Positions 7,592 to 17,462 are shown, numbered from the stretch's first letter. The stretch is 64,000 bases of DNA from Desulfobacteraceae bacterium (GCA_003599885.1 QZKW01000080.1:1-64000); one strand, 5' to 3'. The notes: generated by a model not told the origin, from the letters alone. Made by a program: numbers and translations.

Positions 7592-8512
7592 ATGGATATA
7601 TCTGTCATTATTCCAGTTTATAAAAGCGAAGCTGACCTGCCGTCGCTTATTGAAAGGCTGCTACCCGTCCTGAAAGGCCTCTCGAAAAAATTCGAAATTA
7701 TAATTGTCAATGACGGCAGTCCGGACAGCAGTGAACGGGTAATTTCTGATTTGTCGGCCCGGTTCCTGGAAATTCACGGCATTTCCCTCATGCGCAATTA
7801 TGGCCAGCACAACGCCCTGTTGTGCGGCATCCGGGAAGCCAAATATGAGATTATCGTCACCATGGATGACGATCTTCAGCACCCGCCTGAGGAAATTCCC
7901 AAACTTTTGGACAAATTACATGAAGGTTATGATGTGGTTTATGGCACACCCCAAAAAGAAGCGCATGGACTTTGGCGGGATTTGGCTTCAAAATTCACCA
8001 AGTGGGCTTTGCAGGCGGCCATGGGAGCCCATATCGCAAAGAATGTTAGCGCGTTCAGGGCGTTTCGGACCGAACTTCGAAACGCCTTCGTTGATTACCA
8101 AAGCCCGTTTGTCTCAATCGATGTCCTGCTGACCTGGGGCACAACCCGCTTTGCTGCTGTGGTTGTGCGGCATGAAGAAAGAAAAACCGGTGTATCCAAT
8201 TACACCTTCGGAAAATTGATGACCCACGCATTCAACATGCTGACCGGATTCAGCACCCTGCCCCTTCAGATTGCCAGTTATATTGGATTTTTGTTCATGG
8301 GGTTCGGTGCATTGATTCTGATTTATGTGCTGACCATGTTTATAATTTATGGTCAGGTAACGCCTGGTTTTACTTTTCTGGCGGCTTCCATTGCCATCTT
8401 TTCCGGGGTCCAGCTTTTTGTTTTAGGGATTATCGGGGAATATCTGGGCCGGATTCATTTCCGGATATTCAATAAACCGCCGTATGTCATCAAGAAGGGA
8501 AAGAAAGCATGA
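7592..8512 (+). CDS. Polyprenyl-phosphate glycosyltransferase (GT2, GtrB/ArnC/DPM1-like)
   Basis: 306 residues when started at ATG 7592, where the GT2 fold begins at once (MDISVIIPVYKSE). The upstream part of the open frame only translates a repeat. The nucleotide-sugar site is visible as VNDGSPD and the metal-binding MDDDLQHP. Two C-terminal hydrophobic segments (about 225-250 and 260-285) end in GEYLGRIHFR, the usual C-terminus of membrane glycosyltransferases that charge undecaprenyl phosphate. It would transfer a sugar onto the lipid carrier at the cytoplasmic face. The stop overlaps the next start by 4 bases (ATGA), so the two are translationally coupled. Confidence 0.85.
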   Translation: MDISVIIPVYKSEADLPSLIERLLPVLKGLSKKFEIIIVNDGSPDSSERVISDLSARFLEIHGISLMRNYGQHNALLCGIREAKYEIIVTMDDDLQHPPEEIPKLLDKLHEGYDVVYGTPQKEAHGLWRDLASKFTKWALQAAMGAHIAKNVSAFRAFRTELRNAFVDYQSPFVSIDVLLTWGTTRFAAVVVRHEERKTGVSNYTFGKLMTHAFNMLTGFSTLPLQIASYIGFLFMGFGALILIYVLTMFIIYGQVTPGFTFLAASIAIFSGVQLFVLGIIGEYLGRIHFRIFNKPPYVIKKGKKA

Positions 8513-9300
8513 ATAAATTAAATTTAAATGAAATTAAGTCCTATTGGTTCTCGCAGGCAATATCGCACAAAACGTCTCAAAATGCATCTTGGTCTGATTT
8601 GGCTGTCATCGATATGGAAATTGAACAAATAGATAAATGGATTGTTGAAGGTGACATGGTGTTGGATATTGGGTGCGCCAATGGGTATTCTACTATTTCT
8701 TACGGTAATAGAAAAAAAATAAACATTTTGGGATTGGATTATATTCCTGAAATGATTGAATATGCGAAAATTAATTTAAATGAAATGAATTCAGGGCCAT
8801 CAAAAATATCTTTTGATGTCGGCGATATTTTAAATTTAAATGATTTTATCAATCATTTTGATAAAATCATTTCGACACGAGTTTTGATTAATCTCAGGAG
8901 CTGGAATAATCAGAAAACAGCTCTTCAAAGTTGTGCCAATGCTTTAAAGACTAAAGGTCTGCTTTTGCTGTCTGAAGCTACAATACAGGGCTGGAATAAT
9001 TTAAACTGTTTTAGGAAAGAATGGGGCTTGTCAATTATTCCAGAACCTCCTTTTAACACTTATCTTGATGAGAGAAAAGTGATAGACTTTTTGGCTGATG
9101 AAATGGAATTTTTAGGGCTGAATAATTTTTCAAGCACCTACTACCTGGGAACTAGGGTGCTTAAGCCTTTGTTGATCAAAATTCTTGGATGCGACATTGA
9201 TGTTGGGAATCCTGATATGCATTGGAACAAATGGTTTTCGCAATTGCCTGCATGGGGGGATTACGGTACGCAGAAGCTATTTGTATTCCAAAAAAAATAG
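8509..9300 (+). CDS. Class I SAM-dependent methyltransferase
   Basis: 263 residues. Motif I is VLDIGCANGYST (about residues 49-60), followed by an acidic strand end and motif FDKIISTRVLINL around 120-135. This is a Rossmann methyltransferase of the Methyltransf_11/25 type. Its start overlaps the stop of the glycosyltransferase, so it probably methylates a sugar or glycolipid in the same pathway. The gene is visibly richer in A+T than its neighbours, consistent with separate acquisition. Target unknown. Confidence 0.75.
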   Translation: MNKLNLNEIKSYWFSQAISHKTSQNASWSDLAVIDMEIEQIDKWIVEGDMVLDIGCANGYSTISYGNRKKINILGLDYIPEMIEYAKINLNEMNSGPSKISFDVGDILNLNDFINHFDKIISTRVLINLRSWNNQKTALQSCANALKTKGLLLLSEATIQGWNNLNCFRKEWGLSIIPEPPFNTYLDERKVIDFLADEMEFLGLNNFSSTYYLGTRVLKPLLIKILGCDIDVGNPDMHWNKWFSQLPAWGDYGTQKLFVFQKK

Positions 9301-9419
9301 GCAGAATTATGCTTTAAAATGAAACAGCTAATTTTATGGTTTGAGTGGTTCTTCTATTAACAGACTATATTTTTTGCTTTACTGTTTAAAGAGAAATTAA
9401 CAAAAGAAAAAAATTTATT

Positions 9420-10568
9420 ATGACCTTCAAAATCCCCTTTAACAAACCCTTTATCGTGGGAAAAGAGCTTTTTAACATCGCTCAGGCGGTACTCACCAAC
9501 GCACACTTGGCTGGCGACGGCCATTATACCCGTCTGTGCCAGAAATGGCTGGAAAACCATCTGGCCTGCCGGAAAGCTTTGTTGACCCATTCCTGCACCG
9601 CTGCCTTGGAAATGGCGGCCATTTTGTGTGATATCTCGCACGGTGATGAAATCCTCATGCCATCTTATACTTTTGTTTCAACGGCCAATGCTTTTGTGCT
9701 GCGGGGCGGGGTACCGGTTTTTATCGACATCCGGCCGGACACCCTGAACATGGATGAAACAAAAATAGATACCGCCATTACTTCGCGGACAAAAGCCATT
9801 GTGCCGGTGCATTATGCGGGCAATCCTTGCGCCATGGATGAAATCATGGAGATTGCGAAACAGCACGGGCTGTTTGTCATTGAAGACGCGGCCCAGGCCC
9901 TGCTCTCCACCTACAAAGGCCGTTATCTCGGGACCATCGGAGATTTTGGTGCCATCAGTTTTCATGAGACCAAAAACATCATCAGCGGCGAGGGCGGGGC
10001 ATTGCTTATCAACGGGGAGCGGTTCATGGAACGGGCCGAAATCATCTGGGAAAAAGGGACCAACCGCAAGCAATTTTTCCGGGGGGAAGTGGATAAATAC
10101 ACCTGGGTGGATATCGGTTCTTCATTTTTGCCCGGTGAAATGACCGCCGCATTTCTCCTTGTCCAGCTTGAACTGGCGCAACAGATTAATGGCCGCCGAA
10201 AAGAGATTTTTCAGCGTTATGAGACAGCTCTCCAGCCCCTTGCGAATGCAGGGAAAATCCAACTTCCGGCTTTTAATCCCAAAATTGGGATCCACAACGG
10301 CCACCTGTTTTATCTGCTCACCCATACGCCGGAGGATCGCTCAAGACTGATTAAGCACCTCAAGGATAGTGGCATTTACGCCATTTTTCATTATATACCC
10401 CTACATTCCTCGCCTGCCGGGAAAAAATTTGGCAGAATTGATGGGCCGCTGCCCCATACCGAAAGCATTAGTGAGCGGTTGGTGCGACTGCCGTTATTCT
10501 ATGAAATGACGGATGCGGAGGTAGAAAGTGTGGTTAATGCGATTGAACTGTTTTTTAAAAAAAGATAG
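9420..10568 (+). CDS. DegT/DnrJ/EryC1 sugar aminotransferase, WecE/RffA-like
   Basis: 382 residues, full length for PLP-dependent sugar aminotransferases. The N-terminal IPFNKPFIVG, the GDGHYTRLCQKWLE stretch and VPVHYAGNPCAMD strongly resemble WecE/RffA, which makes dTDP-4-amino-4,6-dideoxygalactose from the 4-keto sugar. The PLP-binding lysine lies in SFHETKNIISGEGG (about residue 185). No rmlA/rmlB genes occur in the window, so the dTDP-4-keto substrate must come from elsewhere. The next gene starts 3 bases downstream. A different 3- or 4-amino specificity is possible. Confidence 0.8.
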   Translation: MTFKIPFNKPFIVGKELFNIAQAVLTNAHLAGDGHYTRLCQKWLENHLACRKALLTHSCTAALEMAAILCDISHGDEILMPSYTFVSTANAFVLRGGVPVFIDIRPDTLNMDETKIDTAITSRTKAIVPVHYAGNPCAMDEIMEIAKQHGLFVIEDAAQALLSTYKGRYLGTIGDFGAISFHETKNIISGEGGALLINGERFMERAEIIWEKGTNRKQFFRGEVDKYTWVDIGSSFLPGEMTAAFLLVQLELAQQINGRRKEIFQRYETALQPLANAGKIQLPAFNPKIGIHNGHLFYLLTHTPEDRSRLIKHLKDSGIYAIFHYIPLHSSPAGKKFGRIDGPLPHTESISERLVRLPLFYEMTDAEVESVVNAIELFFKKR

Positions 10569-10571
10569 AAG

Positions 10572-12263
10572 ATGGGCGAAATTTTGAATGCCAAAATAAA
10601 ACACTTTGAAAATTATATACTTATCATTTGTCTCGTCATTATTGGATTATACATATCGCCATATTTAATCTTAGGGGAAAGCGTTCACATTCGAATCCAT
10701 GATAACCTGGATGCAAATTTTGTCTGGTATAAAGTCCTGCTGGAAAATGATGTGGTTTTTGCTCCAGGTAATATATTAATTAATCAGTTTATGGGCGGGA
10801 TCCCGCGAAATTGTTTCCCGTCAGAATTTAATTTCACTTTGCTTTGGTTCTGGCTTTTCGGGCCATTTGCCGCATATGTGTTTGAGCGGGTGCTGATTGC
10901 CCTGGTCGGCTTCTGTGGCATGTATTTGCTTTTAAAAAAACATATTATTCCTGAAAAGAATTGCAGCATTATTCAGGCCGGCGTCGCGCTCATATTCGGT
11001 CTTCTGCCGTTTTGGCCATTTGGGGGATTGTCTGTTTCAGGTTTGCCGTTTTTGGCACACGCCATCCTGAATTTACGCGCAGGCGAGAAAAAAATTTATA
11101 ATTGGATAGTTATCGCGATTTATCCATTTTATTCGCACCTTACGCTTGCGGGAGTTTTTGTTATCGCCTTGATCTTACTCCTTTTATCTTACGATGGTGT
11201 AATAAAAAAGAGAATCAACTGGAATATTATTTGGAGCGTGGCGTTAACGAGTTTTCTATATGTCATTAGCCACTATCGCCTTTTTCAATCCTTTTTGATT
11301 GATGGAAGTTACATAAGCCACCGGAAAGAGTTTTGCATTGGGGCGATTGCACAGACATCTCTGCCCTCATCCTTTAAAGAGTCAATCAGGTTATTGATTA
11401 AAGGGCATACCCATGCGCAAAGCCTCCAAGGGTTGGTGACCATCCCGGTAATTTTATTGGGCTGTCTGCTATTATGGGAGCATCGCGGGTTTAAAAAAAA
11501 ATACGCTGGACTGCTGATTTTTTTGTTGGCCACTTCATTATTTTATGGGCTTTGTCAGTGGGCAGGATTTTCTAAAATACAGGGGCTAATTTTCTTTATT
11601 ATCCCAATGCAGATAGACAGGTTCTACTGGCTGCATCCATTTTTCTGGTATGTGCTTTTCGCATTGAGCCTTTTTGTCATGCAGCAAAAACTGCGGATCG
11701 GCAAGTATCTTGTTATATTGGCGATTTTTTTTCAGTTATTGTATGTTTGTGCCCATCATGAGCATTTTACCTATCGAAATGATCCATCATTTAGAGAATT
11801 TTTTGCGGAAGAACAGTTTGAATCCATTAAAAAATATATTAATCGTCCATTAGATACCTATCGGGTAATAAGCTTAGGCCTCCATCCTTCCATATGCCAG
11901 TACAATGGATTTTATACACTGGACGGGTATTTAGCCGATTACCCCCTTGCATATAAGCATGCATTTAAAGAAGTCATAGCAGGGGAGCTTATCAAAAACG
12001 AAAATCTTTCATCATATTTTGATAATTGGGGCTCACGGGCATATATTTTTCTGGCCCAGGATATTGGATATCAAAATATAAAGAATAACAACAATGTCAT
12101 AAACGATTTAGATTTAAATGTTGATAAATTAAAAGATAAGGGATGCGAATATATTTTTTCTGCCGTTCGTATCGATACAAAAAAAAATCCCGAATATCAT
12201 CTGGAAAATACATTCCGGTGCAATAAATCTGCATGGGATATTTATCTGTATAAAATTTTATGA
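10572..12263 (+). CDS. Polytopic membrane protein, GT-C-like (resembles DUF6044)
   Basis: 563 residues with about ten hydrophobic segments between residues 12 and 400 and a soluble C-terminal region of about 150 residues. The first periplasmic loop after segment 1 contains acidic residues (IRIHDNLDANFVWYK), where GT-C glycosyltransferases carry their catalytic acids. From memory the protein resembles the DUF6044 family. It is likely a membrane enzyme that modifies or polymerises a lipid-linked glycan. The gene is A+T rich and follows the aminotransferase by 3 bases. Function is inferred only from topology and context. Confidence 0.6.
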   Translation: MGEILNAKIKHFENYILIICLVIIGLYISPYLILGESVHIRIHDNLDANFVWYKVLLENDVVFAPGNILINQFMGGIPRNCFPSEFNFTLLWFWLFGPFAAYVFERVLIALVGFCGMYLLLKKHIIPEKNCSIIQAGVALIFGLLPFWPFGGLSVSGLPFLAHAILNLRAGEKKIYNWIVIAIYPFYSHLTLAGVFVIALILLLLSYDGVIKKRINWNIIWSVALTSFLYVISHYRLFQSFLIDGSYISHRKEFCIGAIAQTSLPSSFKESIRLLIKGHTHAQSLQGLVTIPVILLGCLLLWEHRGFKKKYAGLLIFLLATSLFYGLCQWAGFSKIQGLIFFIIPMQIDRFYWLHPFFWYVLFALSLFVMQQKLRIGKYLVILAIFFQLLYVCAHHEHFTYRNDPSFREFFAEEQFESIKKYINRPLDTYRVISLGLHPSICQYNGFYTLDGYLADYPLAYKHAFKEVIAGELIKNENLSSYFDNWGSRAYIFLAQDIGYQNIKNNNNVINDLDLNVDKLKDKGCEYIFSAVRIDTKKNPEYHLENTFRCNKSAWDIYLYKIL

Positions 12264-12298
12264 AATGAAATTTTGATAGGTTAAATCGTTATCAATAA

Positions 12299-13315
<1,017 letters not shown>

Positions 13316-13324
13316 AAAAGATGA

Positions 13325-13399
13325 TCCCGCAGAGGCGCAGAGAGCGCTGAGTTTTTTTAAAAAAAGCTTTCTTTGCGACCCTTGGCGTACTTTGCGGGA
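13325..13399. repeat. TCTCGC-family repeat, copy 6 (TCCCGC/GCGGGA ends)
   Basis: It begins TCCCGCAGAGGCGCAGAG and ends TTGGCGTACTTTGCGGGA; the terminal hexamers are compensatory variants, so the hairpin ends still pair. It marks the left edge of the toxin-antitoxin insertion between pseB and pseC. Confidence 0.75.
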
Positions 13400-13426
13400 G
13401 GCTTTTTTTGAAACAGGAGGTGAAAA

Positions 13427-13666
13427 ATGGAAATCGAATATATCGGCAAACTCTTACCGGACGGTCATATATCCCTGCCGCCTGATGTTCGCGAAAAATT
13501 TCAAATCGGTGAAATGGTAAAAGTCCGTTTAACCAAGCAGATAAAAAACAGGCCGACGTCTTTATCTCCGCAAGCACAGGAATTAATACGCATGTTTGAG
13601 GAGGCCCCTGATAGAGGCGGTTATTTGGGGCAGGAAATAACAAGAGAATTTATCCATGACAGATAA
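13427..13666 (+). CDS. SpoVT/AbrB-type antitoxin
   Basis: 79 residues. Residues 3-36 (EYIGKLLPDGHISLPPDVRE...) form a swapped-hairpin AbrB/MazE-like DNA-binding fold; the tail of about 40 charged residues would neutralise the toxin. AGGAGG lies just upstream of ATG 13427. Its last 11 bases overlap the start of the PIN-domain reading frame, the standard layout of antitoxin-VapC pairs. The pair sits between pseB and pseC, directly after a repeat copy, which suggests insertion into the glycan operon. Confidence 0.8.
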   Translation: MEIEYIGKLLPDGHISLPPDVREKFQIGEMVKVRLTKQIKNRPTSLSPQAQELIRMFEEAPDRGGYLGQEITREFIHDR

Positions 13667-15272
13667 ATTATTTCTGGATTCCAATCTTTTCATCTACGCT
13701 GCAGATAAAAAATCCCTTTATCATGATGCATCGGTATCCTTTATTAAAGATCATATCCGAAACGGCTTTTTTACAGCAGATATATGTCTGGTTGAATTTT
13801 ATCAGGTCATTACGGATGGCAGAAAAACCAGAAATCCTCTTTCTCCGGAACAGGCGGTTGTTTTTATTCAAAAATTGTGTGACGCGCCGGAAATAGAAGT
13901 GCTTGAAACTTCCTTGACTGATGTTTTTAATGAAAAAGTTTCCCAAAATCATATTATAACGTATCAAATTACCAAATTTGATATTTATGATCTGCTGATT
14001 GCCTTATGCCTCAAAGAGCATCAAGTCGAAAATATTGTCACTTTTAATTTAAAAGATTTTGTAAAATATCCTTGGCTTACTGCGATTGATCCAAGGCTTC
14101 GCCCGGTGGAACGCAAGCGCAATGCAGCTTCGATATCTTTTCAAAATATCCCCTACGGCCGTCAATCCATTGATGAAAAGGACGTGGCGGCGGTTTGCTC
14201 GGCCCTTCGGTCGGATTACCTGACCACCGGTCCAAAAATTCCGGAATTTGAGAAGGCTGTCGCTGATTATAAGGGCGCGGCCCATGCCGTGGCCGTTTCT
14301 TCCGGCACCGCGGCCTTGCACTGCGCCATGTATGCCATTGGCATCGGTCCCGGAGATGAGGTCATTGTCCCGCCCATGACTTTTGCGGCAACGGCTAACT
14401 GCGTGGTGTATCAGGGTGGCACCCCCATTTTTGCGGACGTTGATCCGGATGCCCTGCTGATCGATCCGGAAAGTGTAAAACAAAAGATCACTTCCCGCAC
14501 CAAAGCATTGATCGCCGTGGATTATGCCGGTCAGCCCTGCGACTATGACCGGCTGCGTGAAATATGTTCAGCCAATAATCTGATTCTGGTGGCGGATGCC
14601 TGCCATTCCCTGGGGGGGCAATACAAGGGGCGAAATATGGGCACCCTGGCCGACCTGACGATTTTCAGTTTCCATCCGGTCAAGCCCATCACCACCGGCG
14701 AGGGCGGCATGATCGTCACGCATAATCCGGAACTTGCCGAGCGCATGCGCATTTTCCGCAGCCACGGCATTACCACGGATTACCGCCAGCGGGAAGCGCA
14801 GGGTTCCTGGTTTTATGAAATGACGGATCTGGGGTTTAATTACCGGATCACGGATTTTCAATGCGCCATGGGCTTAAGCCAGTTGAAAAAACTTCCCCGT
14901 TTTCTTGCCCGCCGCCGGGAAATTGCAGCCTTCTATGACGAGGCGTTTAAAGATAGGCCGGGTATTGTTCCGCTCACCGTGAACCCGGATGCTAAACATG
15001 CGTATCATCTTTATGTGGTGAAAGTAACCGCCCAACCCGGACGGGATGAATTGTTTCGCCGGATGCGGGATGCGGGTATCGGCGTGAATGTGCATTATGT
15101 TCCCGTGCATTTTCATCCGTTTTACCGGGAGCGGTTCGGGCATGAAAAAGGGTTGTGCCCGGTGGCCGAGGCAGCCTATGGGCAGATTCTGTCTTTGCCA
15201 GTCTGGCCGGGAATGGCTGATGATCAGGCGGAGCATGTGTTAAACACAATTCAATCGGTTTTCGTGGGCTAA
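13656..15272 (+). CDS. pseC: PIN-domain (VapC-like) toxin fused in frame to PseC aminotransferase
   Basis: 538 residues in one uninterrupted frame. Residues 1-145 are a complete VapC-type PIN domain: Asp8 (LFLDSN), Glu47 (LVEFYQV), Asp109/Asp112 (KFDIYD) and TFNLKDF at 129-135 give the acidic metal-binding set. Residues about 165-538 are PseC, the PLP-dependent aminotransferase that makes UDP-4-amino-4,6-dideoxy-N-acetyl-beta-L-altrosamine from the PseB product; the internal aldimine lysine is Lys343 in SFHPVKPITTGEGG. VapC toxins normally stop near residue 145. An in-frame GTG at 14106 (Val151), with AAGG upstream, could restart translation and give free PseC. Either the toxin stop was lost, or the two are made as one protein. 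Confidence 0.88.
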   Translation: MTDKLFLDSNLFIYAADKKSLYHDASVSFIKDHIRNGFFTADICLVEFYQVITDGRKTRNPLSPEQAVVFIQKLCDAPEIEVLETSLTDVFNEKVSQNHIITYQITKFDIYDLLIALCLKEHQVENIVTFNLKDFVKYPWLTAIDPRLRPVERKRNAASISFQNIPYGRQSIDEKDVAAVCSALRSDYLTTGPKIPEFEKAVADYKGAAHAVAVSSGTAALHCAMYAIGIGPGDEVIVPPMTFAATANCVVYQGGTPIFADVDPDALLIDPESVKQKITSRTKALIAVDYAGQPCDYDRLREICSANNLILVADACHSLGGQYKGRNMGTLADLTIFSFHPVKPITTGEGGMIVTHNPELAERMRIFRSHGITTDYRQREAQGSWFYEMTDLGFNYRITDFQCAMGLSQLKKLPRFLARRREIAAFYDEAFKDRPGIVPLTVNPDAKHAYHLYVVKVTAQPGRDELFRRMRDAGIGVNVHYVPVHFHPFYRERFGHEKGLCPVAEAAYGQILSLPVWPGMADDQAEHVLNTIQSVFVG

Positions 15273-15288
15273 TGGTAAACACTTTTTT

Positions 15289-15365
15289 TCTCGCAAAGCG
15301 CGCAAAGAAACGCCAAGGGATTTTCAAAAACATTTTCTTGGCGAAACTTGGCGATCTTTGCGAGA
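15289..15365. repeat. TCTCGC-family repeat, copy 7
   Basis: A near-complete copy: left end TCTCGCAAAGCGCGCAAAG, right end GGCGATCTTTGCGAGA. It lies between pseC and pseF. Together with copy 6 it brackets the toxin-antitoxin/pseC segment. Confidence 0.8.
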
Positions 15366-15387
15366 GATAAAATAAGGCAAACAATTC

Positions 15388-16080
15388 ATGAACGTTGCGA
15401 TTATTCCAGCCAGGGGCGGCAGCAAGCGCATCCCAAAGAAAAATATCAAGCTGTTTCTCGGTAAACCGATAATCGCCTATTCCATCGAAGCAGCCCAAAA
15501 GAGTGGTTTGTTTGATCGTATTATTGTTTCCACGGATTCAGAGGATATCGGAAAGGTGGCCATGAAATATGGAGCGGATATTCCGTTCATGCGGCCCGTG
15601 GAGTTGGCGGATGACTATACCGGCACAAATGCCGTGGTCAAACATGCGCTCCAACGGTTTGCGGATTCAGGTGAAAAAGTAGATTATGCTTGCTGTATTT
15701 ATGCCACAGCGCCTTTTTTAGAGCCGCGTTATCTTATGGCGGGCTATGAAAAGCTGATTCAAACCAGTGCGTCATTTGTATTTTCAGTAACCAGTTTTGA
15801 ATTTCCGATTCAACGTGCGGTCAGAATCAACACAGATGGCTCAGTCGAGGCTTTTTACCCTGACCTGATTAAAATGCGTTCCCAGGATTTGGAAGAATTG
15901 TTTCATGATGCCGGACAGTTTTACTGGGGGAAAACAGGCTCTTTTTTAAATGATACTGATATTTATGCATCTGGGGCTTTGCCGGTGATTCTGCCACGTC
16001 ACTCGGTCCAGGATATTGACACAATAGAGGATTGGGAAAGGGCGGAATTGATGTTTCAGGCATGGGTTGGGAAAAAATAA
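15388..16080 (+). CDS. pseF: PseF, CMP-pseudaminic acid synthetase
   Basis: 230 residues. It activates pseudaminic acid with CTP, the last step before transfer. The N-terminal nucleotide-binding signature IPARGGSKRIPKKNIK is typical of CMP-sialate/CMP-Pse synthetases, followed by STDSEDIGKVAMKYGADIPF and YATAPFLEP. The C-terminal motif RHSVQDIDTIEDWERAE is also characteristic. The presence of all other pse genes in the same locus favours Pse over sialic acid or legionaminic acid. Confidence 0.9.
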   Translation: MNVAIIPARGGSKRIPKKNIKLFLGKPIIAYSIEAAQKSGLFDRIIVSTDSEDIGKVAMKYGADIPFMRPVELADDYTGTNAVVKHALQRFADSGEKVDYACCIYATAPFLEPRYLMAGYEKLIQTSASFVFSVTSFEFPIQRAVRINTDGSVEAFYPDLIKMRSQDLEELFHDAGQFYWGKTGSFLNDTDIYASGALPVILPRHSVQDIDTIEDWERAELMFQAWVGKK

Positions 16081-16133
16081 TGCGATAGCTTCAAAGCTGG
16101 TTATGGATTATCAAGTTAATAGAGGATTTAAAG

Positions 16134-16355
16134 ATGGTAACACCACGTCATCTGAAGTATTTATATGAACAAGGAGAGAATATTAGCGCTCTTTTGCGTC
16201 AGAAGATGGGCGCAGATCATAATAATAAGAAAATTGGCGATATGATATACAGCCCCGAGGCTTTAGTCGTCTATCCAATCATTTGCGCCATTCCTTGTCT
16301 ACAAATCGAAAATGGTATTCTTGTAAGCAAGTTTGAAGAAATCATGAACGTATGA
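16134..16355 (+). CDS. Small protein of unknown function within the pse operon
   Basis: 73 residues. GAGG lies 9 bases before ATG 16134, and the stop overlaps the pseG start by 4 bases (ATGA), so it is probably translated and coupled to pseG. No domain is certain. The N-terminal part (LKYLYEQGENISALLR) recalls, from memory, the first residues of methyltransferases found in other pseudaminic-acid loci, which would make this a truncated remnant; a Trm112-like reading of VYPIICAIPCL is weaker. No catalytic motif is visible. Confidence 0.5.
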   Translation: MVTPRHLKYLYEQGENISALLRQKMGADHNNKKIGDMIYSPEALVVYPIICAIPCLQIENGILVSKFEEIMNV

Positions 16356-17455
16356 AAATCATTATCCGCACAGACGCATCAATCCAAATCGGCACAGGCC
16401 ATGTCATGCGATGCCTGGCTTTGGCCGAAGCTTTGCGTGACAGAGGCGCGGATGTTCATTTTATCTGCCGGGCGCTTTTGGGAAATTTGAGTGCCCAGAT
16501 CGAAAGCAGGGGTTTTGCTGTTCATGCCTTGCGGGTGCCAGATGCAGGAAAAACATTTTACCGGGGTGAGAATGCGCCGGTCCATGCCCCGTGGCTGGAG
16601 GTTGATTGGCGGCAGGATTTGTCCGAAACCCTTGCCGCTGTCAAATCCGTGACATCGGCGGTCGATTGGTTGGTTGTGGATCATTACGCTATTGATCATC
16701 AATGGGAATCCGGCATGCGGGAAGTCGCTCAAAGGATTATGGTCATTGATGATCTGGCGGATCGGCTCCATGATTGTGATATTCTGCTGGACCAAAATTA
16801 TTTTGAAAATCTCGAAAGCCGGTATGCGGGCCTTGTCCCTGAAAATTGCCGGATGCTTCTGGGACCGGATTTTGCACTGTTGCGGCCTGAGTTCAGGCAG
16901 GCCCGCCTGTTTACTGCTATGCGCGGTAATGGCATAGCCCGTGTGCTGATTTATTTCGGTGGAATCGATCCTGAAAATATTACCCGAAAAGCACTCGACG
17001 CATTATGTGCGCCTATGTTTCAACATTTATATATAGACGTTGTTGTTGGGCCTGCTTATTTATATTTGGAGGAATTGAAATTGCAAGCTGCCACTCGATC
17101 CGGTGTTCGTATTCATGTGCAACCTCAAAGTTTTGTGGAGCTGCTTTTACGTGCGGATCTGTGCATCGGCGCAGGCGGTTCTTCCATTTGGGAGCGATTG
17201 TGCCTCGGCTTGCCTTCAATTGTTATATCCATCGCTGATAATCAATTACCGACATGTCTTGCACTTAACAAAAAAAACCTGATTATTCATATCGGTACCA
17301 TTGCCGACGTGGATGCCTGTAAAATAGAGAATTCGATTGAATCCATTTTAACTAATAAGGAATATTTATCCAATATTTCAAAGATTTATAAATTTTTGGT
17401 CGATGGATTGGGGGCGACCCGCGTATGTGAAGAAATGTTATTGCCAAAGGAGTAA
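16352..17455 (+). CDS. pseG: PseG, UDP-2,4-diacetamido-2,4,6-trideoxy-beta-L-altropyranose hydrolase
   Basis: 367 residues. It removes UDP from the diacetamido-trideoxy-altrose intermediate. The N-terminus IRTDASIQIGTGHVMRCLALA, the acidic LVVDHYAID and the GT-B-like donor site (FGGIDPENITRK; GAGGSSIWERLCLG) match PseG, which has a MurG-like fold. It overlaps the upstream 73-residue ORF and is followed 7 bases later by pseH. Confidence 0.9.
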   Translation: MKIIIRTDASIQIGTGHVMRCLALAEALRDRGADVHFICRALLGNLSAQIESRGFAVHALRVPDAGKTFYRGENAPVHAPWLEVDWRQDLSETLAAVKSVTSAVDWLVVDHYAIDHQWESGMREVAQRIMVIDDLADRLHDCDILLDQNYFENLESRYAGLVPENCRMLLGPDFALLRPEFRQARLFTAMRGNGIARVLIYFGGIDPENITRKALDALCAPMFQHLYIDVVVGPAYLYLEELKLQAATRSGVRIHVQPQSFVELLLRADLCIGAGGSSIWERLCLGLPSIVISIADNQLPTCLALNKKNLIIHIGTIADVDACKIENSIESILTNKEYLSNISKIYKFLVDGLGATRVCEEMLLPKE

Positions 17456-17462
17456 TTTATTA

